Translations under genes and position numbers: made by a program
Origin: Candidatus Nitrospira nitrosa
GTDB taxonomy: Bacteria > Nitrospirota > Nitrospiria > Nitrospirales > Nitrospiraceae
DNA length: 64,000 nt
Direction of reading: 5' to 3'
Assembly: GCF_001458735.1 (NCBI RefSeq)
Contig: NZ_CZQA01000001.1
Location: 806,001-870,000, forward strand
Shown here: piece after piece, positions 19,709 through 28,447 of the stretch
Numbering within the stretch: the stretch's first letter is position 1
Layout: each line of letters starts with the position of its first letter
Notes under the pieces: model-generated
The model's input: the letters and a program-made list of their open reading frames with translations, nothing else
Databases searched by the model: none
What the model was told of the DNA's origin: nothing

Positions 19709-20794
19709 TTATTTGGATGGCGATGTCACCGTCTCAACGACCTGAACGGCTGCTCCGTCAACTCCACGACTTCCGTCCGTCAAGACCCGCTCTCTCTCGT
19801 TGATGCCGGACAGGAGCTCGACATGTTTTTCGAACCTCCGCCCGACTTTGACCCATCGGAGCCGTACGACCTGGTCCGATCCGACGACGTAGACGCTGCT
19901 GAGCTCGCCTCGCTCGACCAGGGCCGTCACAGGAACCAGAATGGTTTGCGTGACGCCTTTCTCGAGAGGAAATCGGCCGAACATCCCAGTCCTCAGTCCC
20001 TCTACCTTTGGCAGATCGACCTTAACCGTGAAGGTATGTGTTTGCGGATCTCCCGCGGGAAGAATCTGGCTGACTATGCCGATCAACTCTTGGCCGCTTA
20101 AGGCATCAATGAAGACCTGAATCTTATCGCCTGGAGAAACCGACCTGAGATCTCCTTCCGCGACCGTGGCTTCCAGACGAAGACGCAGAGGATCTTCCAT
20201 TTTGAGCAGCGGCTGACCCGGTGACGCTAATTCTCCTGCCTCGACTTTTTTCTCAGTTATGATGCCGTCGAACGGCGCTCTCACCATCGTATAACTGAGT
20301 TGAGCCTCCACGGCCTTGCGATTCGCATCCGCGACTCGATGGGCCCGAGTCGCATTCTCCATCTCCTGTTTCGAGACTGCATCTTGGGCATACAGTTGGT
20401 TCATCCTGTCGAGATGCGCCTTTGCATTCTCGATCTCCGCCTGCGCACGGGTCAGGTCTGCCTGGAGGTCTCGGCTATCCAGCTGGATCAAGCGCTGCCC
20501 CTTGGAGACCTTCGAGCCTTCTCGAACCAGCAACGTATCAATGGTCCCTTGGATACGACTGGAGAGCGTAGCTTGGAAGATCGGAACAACCTGACCGGTG
20601 ACCTCAACGCGAATCGGCACCGATGCCGGCTTGGCTTCCACGACTGCAGCCTGGATCGTCTTCTGTGGAGCGCCGGATACCACCGGTGCGACCGGCTCTT
20701 CCCTGGATCCGCAGCCGGTCGAGAGCAGGACCGCGAGGAGGATGTATCTCGTTGGGTTGACCCTCATCTGCGTGATGTGTTCCTCCGGACTCAC
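19709..20794 (-). CDS. RND efflux periplasmic adaptor (membrane fusion lipoprotein)
   Basis: 361 residues. A short n-region and the hydrophobic stretch YILLAVLLSTGC give a lipobox with cysteine at about residue 28, so it is probably an inner-membrane lipoprotein. The lipoyl/barrel-sandwich halves are seen as SRIQGTIDTLLVREGSKVSK and VRAPFDGIITEKKVEAGELA, flanking an alpha-hairpin of about 60 residues (LTRAQAEIENAKAHLDRMNQ). The gene begins at a GTG overlapping the previous stop; an internal ATG at 20767 is also possible and gives a more typical signal sequence. It pairs with the RND permease immediately downstream. Confidence 0.93.
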   Translation of the reverse strand: MSPEEHITQMRVNPTRYILLAVLLSTGCGSREEPVAPVVSGAPQKTIQAAVVEAKPASVPIRVEVTGQVVPIFQATLSSRIQGTIDTLLVREGSKVSKGQRLIQLDSRDLQADLTRAQAEIENAKAHLDRMNQLYAQDAVSKQEMENATRAHRVADANRKAVEAQLSYTMVRAPFDGIITEKKVEAGELASPGQPLLKMEDPLRLRLEATVAEGDLRSVSPGDKIQVFIDALSGQELIGIVSQILPAGDPQTHTFTVKVDLPKVEGLRTGMFGRFPLEKGVTQTILVPVTALVERGELSSVYVVGSDQVVRLRWVKVGRRFEKHVELLSGINERERVLTDGSRGVDGAAVQVVETVTSPSK

Positions 20795-21336
20795 GCTTCG
20801 CCTGCAGCAGCTCGAGCATGGTCTTCACACTGATCCTGAGCGTGAGCCTGTGCACTCTTCTGATCGTCCCATATCCCGCGCTTGGCCCCTAGCTGTCGAA
20901 GGAGACATTCGGCTGTCTTGAGCAACTCTTCTAGGCGACGATCCGGTTTCGCCCCGTAGTGTCCCCGGTCGAAGATGGGAATTTGAAGACAGACTTCCGC
21001 TCGATACTGACGTTCCGGAGCATACATAATGCGATGCATCGGCGGTTCGGGATATTCGCAGGGTTTCAGAAGATCCAGCGACTGAAAGAATACACGGCAA
21101 AGCCGTCGAAGGTCACCGATGAGGTCACACAGCTCGACGTCCTCGCCCGACGGCAGATGTTTGGGATCCTGGAAAGCCGCGTAGAGGTTGAGTTGAAAAC
21201 CAATCTGCACGATCTGATTTGATCCATCTTTCACATAGAAGGGATCGTGGTCGAAGCAGACCTTCCGAGCGGCAATCATTTCGCGGAGATCCCGCTCGCT
21301 TGCAAATGCATCTGTCAAAATCAGGGGAATGGTCAT
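20791..21336 (-). CDS. Hypothetical protein coupled to the efflux operon
   Basis: 181 residues beginning MTIPLILTDAFASERDLREM. No signal peptide or membrane helix. Charged and aromatic-rich in the middle (ARKVCFDHDPFYVKDGSNQI, LQIPIFDRGHYGAKPDRRLE). Its stop overlaps the start of the adaptor gene by four bases, so it is probably the first gene of the RND operon and translationally coupled. I do not recognise the family, and the content gives no enzyme motif. The C-terminal 25 residues (AHAQDQCEDHARAAAGEA) look low-complexity. Confidence 0.65.
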   Translation of the reverse strand: MTIPLILTDAFASERDLREMIAARKVCFDHDPFYVKDGSNQIVQIGFQLNLYAAFQDPKHLPSGEDVELCDLIGDLRRLCRVFFQSLDLLKPCEYPEPPMHRIMYAPERQYRAEVCLQIPIFDRGHYGAKPDRRLEELLKTAECLLRQLGAKRGIWDDQKSAQAHAQDQCEDHARAAAGEA

Positions 21337-21417
21337 AGCGGCTTTCCTGATCCTCCGTTACGCCCCGGACGGCTCGGCATTCACCCAAGAATAAAGCATC
21401 CCGCAACAAAGTCACGA

Positions 21418-21606
21418 CTATTCTTGCACGCCGAGCTTTCGTAAGAGTGCCATCATCGGACACCAGCCGGTAAAGGCCGATTGAATCAGATTGACCGCCA
21501 CAAAGGCGGCGAAATAGTTCCAATAGGGATGAACGGTCGCACCCAATATGACTGCGATCAGCACAAACACGCCTGCGATGAATCGGAGCTGTTCATTGAG
21601 TTTCAT
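21418..21606 (-). CDS. DUF2892 (YgaP-like) small membrane protein
   Basis: 62 residues: MKLNEQLRFIAGVFVLIAVI, a second hydrophobic helix (YWNYFAAFVAVNLIQSAFTG) and WCPMMALLRKLGVQE. This is the DUF2892 pattern, a two-helix inner-membrane hairpin often fused to or beside rhodanese domains, as in YgaP. The ATG at 21606 has AGGAGG upstream. The relic of a CoA-disulfide-reductase/rhodanese gene lies directly upstream, which fits a former sulfur-handling pair. The cysteine in WCPMM is a conserved feature of the family. Confidence 0.85.
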   Translation of the reverse strand: MKLNEQLRFIAGVFVLIAVILGATVHPYWNYFAAFVAVNLIQSAFTGWCPMMALLRKLGVQE

Positions 21607-21656
21607 CTGGCCCTCCTTTCCTCTTGCCTATGTGAGTCACAGACCGAGCAAAGGAT

Positions 21657-22078
21657 TCACACAGATCCCGAAACGTGCCTTTGCCAGCTGACAAACCCTC
21701 CGGTCAGATTACGACAGCCGGCCATACCCGCGTGCCACAATACTCGCTCGGCGAAATACCCTCGTTGACCGACCGCACAGATAGGTGACAACGGACCGAT
21801 CTGTCGGCAGCTCGCCCATCGTCGTGCGTAATTCCGGTAAGGGAAGATCCAGGAATATGTCCGGTCTCGGGGTCGGCTACCAGAGGGTCATTGCGATCAG
21901 AGATTTCGCCGCTCAGGTACTAGGGTAGGCCGCAGTTGGCAAAACCGGCGTGCGAGCCACACTCGAATACGATGTGGGCCGACTCACCCAGTCGGCGTGC
22001 ACTGGCCGCGGCGCTGGCTCCGCCGGCAATCCCATCCACAATAATGATGCGGGTCCGTCGACTTATGGATGTGAGCAT
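21657..22078 (-). pseudogene. Relic of a CoA-disulfide reductase / rhodanese fusion
   Basis: The start encodes an FAD-binding N-terminus: RIIIVDGIAGGASAAASARR, then FANCGLP. A TAG follows where tyrosine is expected, then YLSGEISDRNDPLVADPE. The expected 350-400 residues of the reductase are absent. The next recognisable text is the rhodanese end DLPLPELRTTMGELPTDRSV and, after a frameshift, AVGQRGYFAERVLWHAGMAG and CRNLTGGFVSWQ before a TGA at 21657. The intact fusion is about 550 residues. Both ends survive and the middle is deleted, as in the FBPase relic. GAGGAG still precedes the ATG. It probably belonged with the DUF2892 gene downstream. Confidence 0.8.
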
Positions 22079-22223
22079 TTCTCCTCTTATAGCCGTGAAT
22101 CGATCGACCGGCAGAAACAACTCACACGATGAGAGGCCGGTGCTGCTCCTCCGAACAGGACCAACTGACTTGCTGAGCAGCTCAATGCGGACATTGGAGG
22201 AAGCACTCTCTTCCCTTCACGAC

Positions 22224-22757
22224 TTATCGGCCTGCAGAAAACCGATACATATCGTGACAGGCCGTGCAGCGAGCCGTCACGCTCGACAAACGTTGCAGGA
22301 TTTGTTGCGGTGTCTCATTCCGGACGATCGCATCAGCCAGCGCATCCATATCCTTGTGGATCGACATGCCCATCTGCTTAAACGGCAGCGGCAACTTCGC
22401 CATGATGGCCGGCTCCGCATCCGCCGCCATATGCATGCCGACCGCTCGAGCCGTTTCTTCCATCTGCCTCAGGTCAGGCTTCGGTTCCCCCAACCCTCTG
22501 ATGATGCCGTCTATCGCTTTCAACAGATGCCGCATCTCCGCCAGAATCTCATCCCGCTCAACCGGTGCCAATAGTATTTCCACGCGGCCGTCACTCCCTT
22601 CCGTCGTCCAGCCTTTAACGAAAAACCAGCTGAATGCGGCAATGGTTATGACCCACAGCATCAATGCGATCAATCCCATTGAACTCAGCGTCGCTTTTCC
22701 GTCCATCTGATGGAATCTCTGACGCAGAGAGATCGTTGTTCGGCGCGGTATCAGCAT
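22224..22757 (-). CDS. Membrane-anchored c-type cytochrome (cytochrome c'-like)
   Basis: 177 residues with one N-terminal membrane helix (about 26-48, MGLIALMLWVITIAAFSWFF) and no obvious cleavage site, then a mostly helical periplasmic domain ending in a heme site, VTARCTACHDMYRF. The CxxCH close to the C-terminus after four predicted helices is the layout of class II (c'-type) cytochromes. It probably carries electrons or senses a ligand in the periplasm. The ATG at 22757 has GGAGG upstream. A C-terminal fragment of a near-identical heme site lies at 30154-30275. Downstream of the DUF3365 and Spy-like genes, it is part of a redox or stress cluster. Confidence 0.85.
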   Translation of the reverse strand: MLIPRRTTISLRQRFHQMDGKATLSSMGLIALMLWVITIAAFSWFFVKGWTTEGSDGRVEILLAPVERDEILAEMRHLLKAIDGIIRGLGEPKPDLRQMEETARAVGMHMAADAEPAIMAKLPLPFKQMGMSIHKDMDALADAIVRNETPQQILQRLSSVTARCTACHDMYRFSAGR

Positions 22758-22887
22758 TTATCAGCGTTCCTCCAACTTCGTGACGCAAAATGATTTTTGA
22801 ACGGCAGGCGATCCTAGAATAGCCTACCTGTCATACACGTGTCCTCTCAATTGAACCGGATGACTCACGCAAGTCCGACTTCACCCG

Positions 22888-23493
22888 TTACTGGTTGGGC
22901 TCGTCGAACGGCTGTTTGATACTCACAGCGCCGCGAAGCTCGCCCGCCTGGTACCCGGTCGCCGTATCGAATGGGTACTGTGCCTTCAGGCGCTGTTGAA
23001 TCTCTCCCGGAATCGTTGCCACGGGTCCATGACACAGAAGACATTGCGGCTGCACGGCGATCGCCTTCATGAACCGATAGTATCGTCCGCCCGGTTCCGT
23101 CACCACCTCACTCTGAGTCATACCCGAGAAAGCCTCCCCTTTCGTGGCACGCTCGGCAAATTCGCCCAGCACCTTCTGCTCCCACGCATCCGGCATGCCT
23201 AGCAAGGGATTGCGCACACGTGTCCCCACGCGCGTCACCCGCCAACCATGTTCGCGCGACAACCGGCCCGCGACCTCCGGCGCCAGCTCGGCACAGACTT
23301 TGATCGCCTCTGTCGGACCGCCCTTGGCCATTTCCCTCGTCATGGTTGCACCCAGTTCCCTCATAAATTCCATGGCTACTTCAGACGCGGCTCTTTCGAG
23401 CCCTGTTGTATCTTCGACGGCGAAACCATGCGAAGGTACGAGAAGCGCCATACACACCCCGATACTCACTTGTAGTTTTCGTAGCCACAGCAT
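22888..23493 (-). CDS. DUF3365 (Tll0287-like) periplasmic heme-binding protein
   Basis: About 201 residues with a signal peptide (MLWLRKLQVSIGVCMALLVP, ending HGFA). The DUF3365 pattern is seen in CAELAPEVAGRLSREHGWRV, RVGTRVRNPLLGMPDAWEQ and the heme site QPQCLLCHGPVATIP, followed by GELRGAVSIKQPF. The family is a PAS-like fold binding one c-type heme, used as a redox or gas sensor. I chose the ATG at 23493, seven bases after GGAGG; two in-frame ATGs lie upstream. It follows the Spy-like gene closely and precedes the cytochrome by 130 bp, so the three are probably co-expressed. Confidence 0.88.
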   Translation of the reverse strand: MLWLRKLQVSIGVCMALLVPSHGFAVEDTTGLERAASEVAMEFMRELGATMTREMAKGGPTEAIKVCAELAPEVAGRLSREHGWRVTRVGTRVRNPLLGMPDAWEQKVLGEFAERATKGEAFSGMTQSEVVTEPGGRYYRFMKAIAVQPQCLLCHGPVATIPGEIQQRLKAQYPFDTATGYQAGELRGAVSIKQPFDEPNQ

Positions 23494-23528
23494 TGTCATA
23501 CCTCCATCCATACGCTTGCGCTCCATGC

Positions 23529-24134
23529 TTAATGCTGGTGCTGCTGACCTCCGCTGGACTCTCCACTCTCATGATCTCCGCCGCCATGTCCTCCGTGGCC
23601 GCCTCCACTCATGCCACCCCCGCCCATTCCTCCACCCATCCCGCCGCTATGTTGACTCTCACCCTGACTCTTCATATGTTCACGATGAACTCGGTCCTTC
23701 TCGCGTTGATCAGGGGTCAACAGAGCCATGGCGGTGCGCTTCCCCTTGATGGCCGAGAGCAGACAAGCCGCTTCTGACTTTTTCAACTGCTCGACTTTGG
23801 CCTGAATGGTCGTGAGGTCGGCCTGCTCATCTTCCAGCATGGCGTGCAGTTCAAGCTTGGCGATCTTCACATCGGCTTCCAACCTGGCCTCCGAACGCTG
23901 GAAGTCCAGCTGTAAGGCTTTGAGTTTGCCGACCTGTTCCTGCGTCAGCCCAAACTCTTTGGCATGCTTCAACAGATGTTTCAGGTAATGCCCACCAGGG
24001 TCTTCCTGTCCCTCCTGGCCGTGACCGCCTTGCCCCTTCTTCCCATGGCCCTCGTCGGCAAAGACGGGGAACACCGTCATCGCGACAGCTACTGCGATTC
24101 CCAAAAATCCAAAACCTAATCTCCTCATCATCAT
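23529..24134 (-). CDS. Spy/CpxP-like periplasmic protein with Gly/His-rich tail
   Basis: About 201 residues. A signal peptide (MMMRRLGFGFLGIAVAVAMT, ending VFADEGHG) leads into helical text similar to periplasmic LTXXQ/Spy-type chaperones and heavy-metal sensors: FGLTQEQVGKLKALQLDFQR, then ALLTPDQREKDRVHREH. The last 45 residues are almost only Gly, His, Ser, Met and Gln, ending QQHQH, with further His near the N-terminus, so metal binding is likely. The start follows GGAGGG. It heads a group with the DUF3365 heme protein and the cytochrome. Function in envelope stress or metal buffering is inferred. Confidence 0.75.
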   Translation of the reverse strand: MMMRRLGFGFLGIAVAVAMTVFPVFADEGHGKKGQGGHGQEGQEDPGGHYLKHLLKHAKEFGLTQEQVGKLKALQLDFQRSEARLEADVKIAKLELHAMLEDEQADLTTIQAKVEQLKKSEAACLLSAIKGKRTAMALLTPDQREKDRVHREHMKSQGESQHSGGMGGGMGGGGMSGGGHGGHGGGDHESGESSGGQQHQH

Positions 24135-24430
24135 TATTCCCTCCATTTGGAAATTAGAAAACCCCGTCGGCTCTTACGACTCATGGACCGCCTAGAGGCA
24201 CAACCGCTTATGGTCACTGGATCGATCGGCGGTTCCTTTTGTGAGTATGAGTCACGCATGCTCAGAATGGATTCACATGATTCGGACCATCCCTCGTCAG
24301 GGATCATCGCGGTCATGACCAATGTCGAGGCGTTGATCTGTGACCACCGTATGCGAACACGACACAATAGCAAAGCTCATGGCCGCTCGATGCTTCGGTC
24401 TGCCGGGACAAGATGCCTGTTTTCCCTGAA
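24135..24430. other. Intergenic region between the Spy-like gene and the TauE/SafE gene
   Basis: About 300 bp without a gene. It must contain the promoter of the Spy/DUF3365/cytochrome group; no consensus element could be assigned. Confidence 0.3.
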
Positions 24431-25225
24431 TCAACGCGCGCCCCAGCTCAATGTAATCCCGTTGTGGAGGATGAGACCGGCGGCGACAGCTGCGGCAACG
24501 ACTGCAAATTGTTTCGCGAGGCGTGCTGGGGGGATTCGACGCGCCACCTCTGTTCCCACGAGCATCCCCAGACCGCTGCCCAGCAACAGCAAGCCCGTCA
24601 CAAGCCAATCGAGCCGGCCCTGTTGGACATGCCCCAATAGGCCGCCGAGCGAGACAATCGCGATAATCAGCAGCGAGGTGCCGACCGCCGTCTGCATCGG
24701 GAAGCCCAAAATCATCGACAATGCCGGCACGATGACGAAGCCTCCGCCGACACCAAACAATCCGGTGACGACGCCGGCCAGTAACCCGACGACCAGAGCT
24801 CTGATTACGCATCTGCGAGGCATCTCGTCTGCGCAGCGTGGGCCCTCGTCCATGGCCGAGACGGTGTGGCCTTGCCACATCCGCCAGGCGACGGCCAACA
24901 TCAAAACCCCGAACAAGAGGAGGATGAGTTCTTCGCGAACCAGACGATGAGCGAGCGCACCCAACCACGCACCGATCCAGCCGCTGGCGCTGAACAGGGC
25001 TGCCGCTTTCAGTCGAACGTTACCTGCTCTGAGGTGACCGTATGCACCGAGTCCCGCGGAGGCCGCGACGACAAGGAGCGACGTCGCGGTCGCTTCCTGT
25101 ACAGGCAGCCCAAGACCATACACCAACAAGGGAATCGCCAACAGCGACCCGCCGGCTCCCGTCGCGCCCAATGTCACGCCCACCATTCCGCCGAAGAAAA
25201 CCGCAAGAAAGCTTTCCCAGCTCAT
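24431..25225 (-). CDS. TauE/SafE-family sulfite/organosulfonate exporter-like protein
   Basis: About 264 residues with eight or so membrane helices in two repeats. The repeat signatures are GVTLGATGAGGSLLAIPLLV and TGLFGVGGGFVIVPALSMIL, each ending in the glycine-proline pattern typical of the TauE/SafE (DUF81) family. A hydrophilic loop, VSAMDEGPRCADEMPRR, links the halves. Members export sulfite, sulfoacetate or related anions; the substrate here is unknown. I chose the ATG at 25225; a TTG fifteen bases upstream is possible. The gene lies near the sulfur-linked relic and DUF2892 gene but is separated from the cytochrome cluster by about 300 bp. Confidence 0.9.
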   Translation of the reverse strand: MSWESFLAVFFGGMVGVTLGATGAGGSLLAIPLLVYGLGLPVQEATATSLLVVAASAGLGAYGHLRAGNVRLKAAALFSASGWIGAWLGALAHRLVREELILLLFGVLMLAVAWRMWQGHTVSAMDEGPRCADEMPRRCVIRALVVGLLAGVVTGLFGVGGGFVIVPALSMILGFPMQTAVGTSLLIIAIVSLGGLLGHVQQGRLDWLVTGLLLLGSGLGMLVGTEVARRIPPARLAKQFAVVAAAVAAGLILHNGITLSWGAR

Positions 25226-25240
25226 CGAGCGGTACGGCAA

Positions 25241-25732
25241 ATCCGCCGGCTTGCCGCCCTTCTGTCAACCGACGATCGTCTGGACGTCAGATGAGTCATA
25301 TCCTAATCATCACCCCATCATGCACGACCCGCGTCGTGATCGCACGTTTCCCAAGCGATGGTTGCCCCCTACTCATTCGTTTCTTCCCCCATCACGCATG
25401 TGTCTCCTCCACCAGATGAGAGTCGCTGCGATCAGATTGGATTCACGAAAAGCGGGGCGCCATGTCGTTGCCCTTGGGATCGAATTGAGGAGTGCGCAAC
25501 AGATGCGCACAGATGCAACGGCGGAAAGACGGCTGAGCGTCGCCACGCGACTCCTATGTGATGCAGGTGTACTCAGGGCCACGTTTCGAGAGAGGGAGAA
25601 TCGTAACGACCGACCGGTTTGAGCGGTCACCTAGGACCATCCATCGTGGACAGGCGGGCCTGATCACTCACCGCTCTCAACACATGCACCGCTACCACTC
25701 GCTGACGCAAAGTCATTTCTATTCCGACCGCC
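25241..25732. other. Gene-free stretch between the exporter and the K+ channel
   Basis: About 490 bp with no recognisable coding sequence on either strand and no strong hairpin. It may contain a decayed gene too degenerate to identify. Confidence 0.35.
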
Positions 25733-26755
25733 TTATGCCATTTCCCCAGTCGACCGAATGACCGATTCCAGTTTTCTCAGGCTTTCGACCTGTCCGAGCA
25801 CGATCAAGGTATCCCCTGCGACCAACTCGACTTTGGCGCCAGGATTAAATTCAAGATGTCCGGATCGGCGTTTGACCCCAACCACGATCAACCCCCGTTC
25901 CTCGCCAAGTCCGCATTCGCAAGGTGTCTTCCCGTCAAAGCGTGACCCCTGTTCAATCGTGATTTCTTCGATTTGCAACCCGAGGTGCTCGCGCTTTGTG
26001 GCCAGATCCAGAAACTCCACAACGTTGGGTCTCAGCAAGACCTGCGCGATCTGGCTTGCCCCGATGAGATACGGGGACGTGACCCGGTTGGCTCCGGCTC
26101 GAAGCAGTTTTTGTTCCGACCCCTCCTCACCGGCTCGTGCCATGATAAAGAGATGTTTATTGAGTCCCCGTGCGGTCAAAACGATGTAGAGGTTTTCCGT
26201 ATCGGTATTCACCAAGGATACCAGGCCCTTCGCCCGTTCGATCCCAGCACGCACTAACACCTGATCCTGCGTCGCATCCCCTTCAATGACCACAAATCCC
26301 TCTCCTCGTGCGGCAGCCACGACCGGCGGGCTTTTCTCGACGATGACGACAGTGACCGGTTTGGCTTGAAGTTCTTTGCACACATGCCGGCCCATCCGAC
26401 CGTACCCGCACACGATGTAATGATCGTTCAAGGTTTTCACTCTCCCTCCCTGTCGATACCGGCCAAAGGCCTGTTGAAGCTCCCCCTCCAGAGCAAAGCG
26501 AGCAACATTCCCTACCACATAGAAGAGTGTCCCCACTCCCATGAGGATCAACACAATGGTGAAGAGCCTCCCCGCCGATGAAAGGGGATGAATCTCACCG
26601 TACCCAACCGTCGTCAGTGTGGTCACCGTCATATAGAGGCCGTCGAACGCCGACCACCCCTCGATCAGCACATACCCAACCGTACCAAGGCTGATGACAA
26701 GGAACAGGATACCGCTGGCATACACGAGGTGCCTCAGCGGACTTCCGGTGTGCAT
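25733..26755 (-). CDS. Potassium channel with TrkA-type RCK domains
   Basis: 340 residues. Two membrane helices (about 10-28 and 62-86) flank a pore loop with the K+ selectivity filter TTLTTVGYGEIHPLS. A Rossmann-type RCK domain follows (HYIVCGYGRMGRHVCKEL, GDATQDQVLVRAGIERAKGL), then a TrkA-C domain (about 255-335, LVAGDTLIVLGQVESLRKLE). This is the MthK/Kch-like architecture: a tetrameric channel gated by a nucleotide or cation bound to the cytosolic ring. GAGG lies upstream of the ATG at 26755. It appears to be a single-gene unit. Confidence 0.93.
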   Translation of the reverse strand: MHTGSPLRHLVYASGILFLVISLGTVGYVLIEGWSAFDGLYMTVTTLTTVGYGEIHPLSSAGRLFTIVLILMGVGTLFYVVGNVARFALEGELQQAFGRYRQGGRVKTLNDHYIVCGYGRMGRHVCKELQAKPVTVVIVEKSPPVVAAARGEGFVVIEGDATQDQVLVRAGIERAKGLVSLVNTDTENLYIVLTARGLNKHLFIMARAGEEGSEQKLLRAGANRVTSPYLIGASQIAQVLLRPNVVEFLDLATKREHLGLQIEEITIEQGSRFDGKTPCECGLGEERGLIVVGVKRRSGHLEFNPGAKVELVAGDTLIVLGQVESLRKLESVIRSTGEMA

Positions 26756-26946
26756 ACTGGTTCCTCTATATGAATCCCCTGCCCGATCACGATGACATAT
26801 CGCAGTGGCCCCACCGGCGCAGAGGCGCGACTATCGAACACCAGCCGTTCAGAGCCGACTGGATCGCACGTGCCTACCAAAGCTGCACGATTGTCCTCGT
26901 CCAGGCATCGGCAACGTTGTCCGACGCGTTCCTGAGTGCCGCAAGG

Positions 26947-28332
26947 TCAGAAGAGCTTGTCGATTTCTCCTTTGGCCCTGGCCAAATTGATCCGTGAGGC
27001 GTTGAACCGGAACAGCGCTTCAATCTGATTGTCGCGAGCCCTCGCGACTGAGGCTTGAGCGTTTGTCACTTCGATATTAGTCACCAAGCCAGCTGCAAAC
27101 CGATCCTTGGCGAAGGTCAATTCCTTTAACGCCAACTCCAAGCCCTTCTCGGCCACGGCGACCTGTTGCGTGGACGACTCCAGGGTGAGCAACGCGTTTC
27201 GTACTTCTAGAGTAACTTGATCCGACACATCCTTCATGCGGATTGATTCTTGCCGGACTCGGCTGCGGTTTTCAGAGATTCGACCTTCCCGCTGGCCTCC
27301 GTCGAAAATGGGAATGGAGAGCGTCAGGCCGATGGACCGCGTGGTCACTGCCTCATCCGGCTTCAACCCGATCCAGCCGTAGTCGCCGTTCAACGAGAGC
27401 GAGGGTATGCGTTCGCTGGTCACGGAACTGAGGCTGAGCGTCGCGAGTCGCTGGCGAGTTTCCTGAGCCCTCAACTCCAGCCGCTGTTCGCGCGCGATGA
27501 CGAGTGCTTCTTCCACACGTTGAGTGACGGGCGGAACGAATTTTAATTCATCGGTCAATGTCAGCCGCACGTCAAACGCAATCCCCAGTGCCCGAATCAG
27601 ATTGAGACGCGCGCTTTCCTGTTCATTCTGGGAGACCAACAACCGTTGTTTGTTGTTCTCCAGCTGCACCTCCTGACGGGTGACATCTAAACCCGTTGCC
27701 ACGCCTGCCGTTCTGCGATCTCTTGCCAACTTGAGCAATTGCTGACTGAGCTCAATATCGGTCAGACGCGCCTTGACCGCTTCGTCGGCCCGTAACACTT
27801 CGATATACAGCAATCCAACCGTGGCCATCACATCGCGCTTCGTCACCTCCGCCTCCAGCCCGGCCACATCGAGTCCCGATTTCGCCGCCCGCCATCGCTG
27901 AAGGAGACTGAGGCTGAAGATGTTTTGCACAAGGGTTGCTCGTGCGTCATAGACTTCAAACGGATCCGTCACGCTCCGGGTGAGGCCCAGACCGGATAGT
28001 CGATCGGCGGGAAGCCCGAAGGCCGCAAGATTGACGGTTTGATGTCTGCCGTTGAGGTATCCACCGACATTCGGAAGCAACGCACCGAAACTCGTATTGG
28101 TCTGTGCTTGCGCGGCGGCAATTCGTTCTTTCAGCAGCCGCACATTGACGTTGTTGTCGACCGCAGCTTGAATCGCGTCGCGCAGGCTCAACTTGAGCTC
28201 CGGTGCGACAGCCTCTTGCTCCTCCGCCGCAACATGCCCTGGGCTCATCACACAAAAAAGCATGACGGTGAGGAGCACTCCGAAGGCCCTTTCACGCAGG
28301 CCGCTTGGTTCTGCGCCCAAGATCAACGCCAT
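26947..28332 (-). CDS. TolC-family outer-membrane efflux protein
   Basis: 461 residues with a signal peptide (about residues 14-36, GVLLTVMLFCVMSPGHVAAE) and two tandem outer-membrane-efflux-protein repeats. Helical text such as DAIQAAVDNNVNVRLLKERI, NENRSRVRQESIRMKDVSDQ-like heptads and FAKDRFAAGLVTNIEVTNAQ is typical. TolC proteins form trimers that span the outer membrane and periplasm as the exit duct for RND or ABC pumps or type I secretion. No pump gene is adjacent; the RND operon at 16-21 kb is the nearest possible partner. Confidence 0.93.
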   Translation of the reverse strand: MALILGAEPSGLRERAFGVLLTVMLFCVMSPGHVAAEEQEAVAPELKLSLRDAIQAAVDNNVNVRLLKERIAAAQAQTNTSFGALLPNVGGYLNGRHQTVNLAAFGLPADRLSGLGLTRSVTDPFEVYDARATLVQNIFSLSLLQRWRAAKSGLDVAGLEAEVTKRDVMATVGLLYIEVLRADEAVKARLTDIELSQQLLKLARDRRTAGVATGLDVTRQEVQLENNKQRLLVSQNEQESARLNLIRALGIAFDVRLTLTDELKFVPPVTQRVEEALVIAREQRLELRAQETRQRLATLSLSSVTSERIPSLSLNGDYGWIGLKPDEAVTTRSIGLTLSIPIFDGGQREGRISENRSRVRQESIRMKDVSDQVTLEVRNALLTLESSTQQVAVAEKGLELALKELTFAKDRFAAGLVTNIEVTNAQASVARARDNQIEALFRFNASRINLARAKGEIDKLF

Positions 28333-28447
28333 GACCGTCCCCCTCGTCTTCGGCAGTCGACCAGGTGTGCTGATGGAGTCCGCGATGAGAATGATCGACT
28401 AGCCCGGTTTTCAACCTGACGGACCACCAAAGGAGCCGTAAGCCGAC

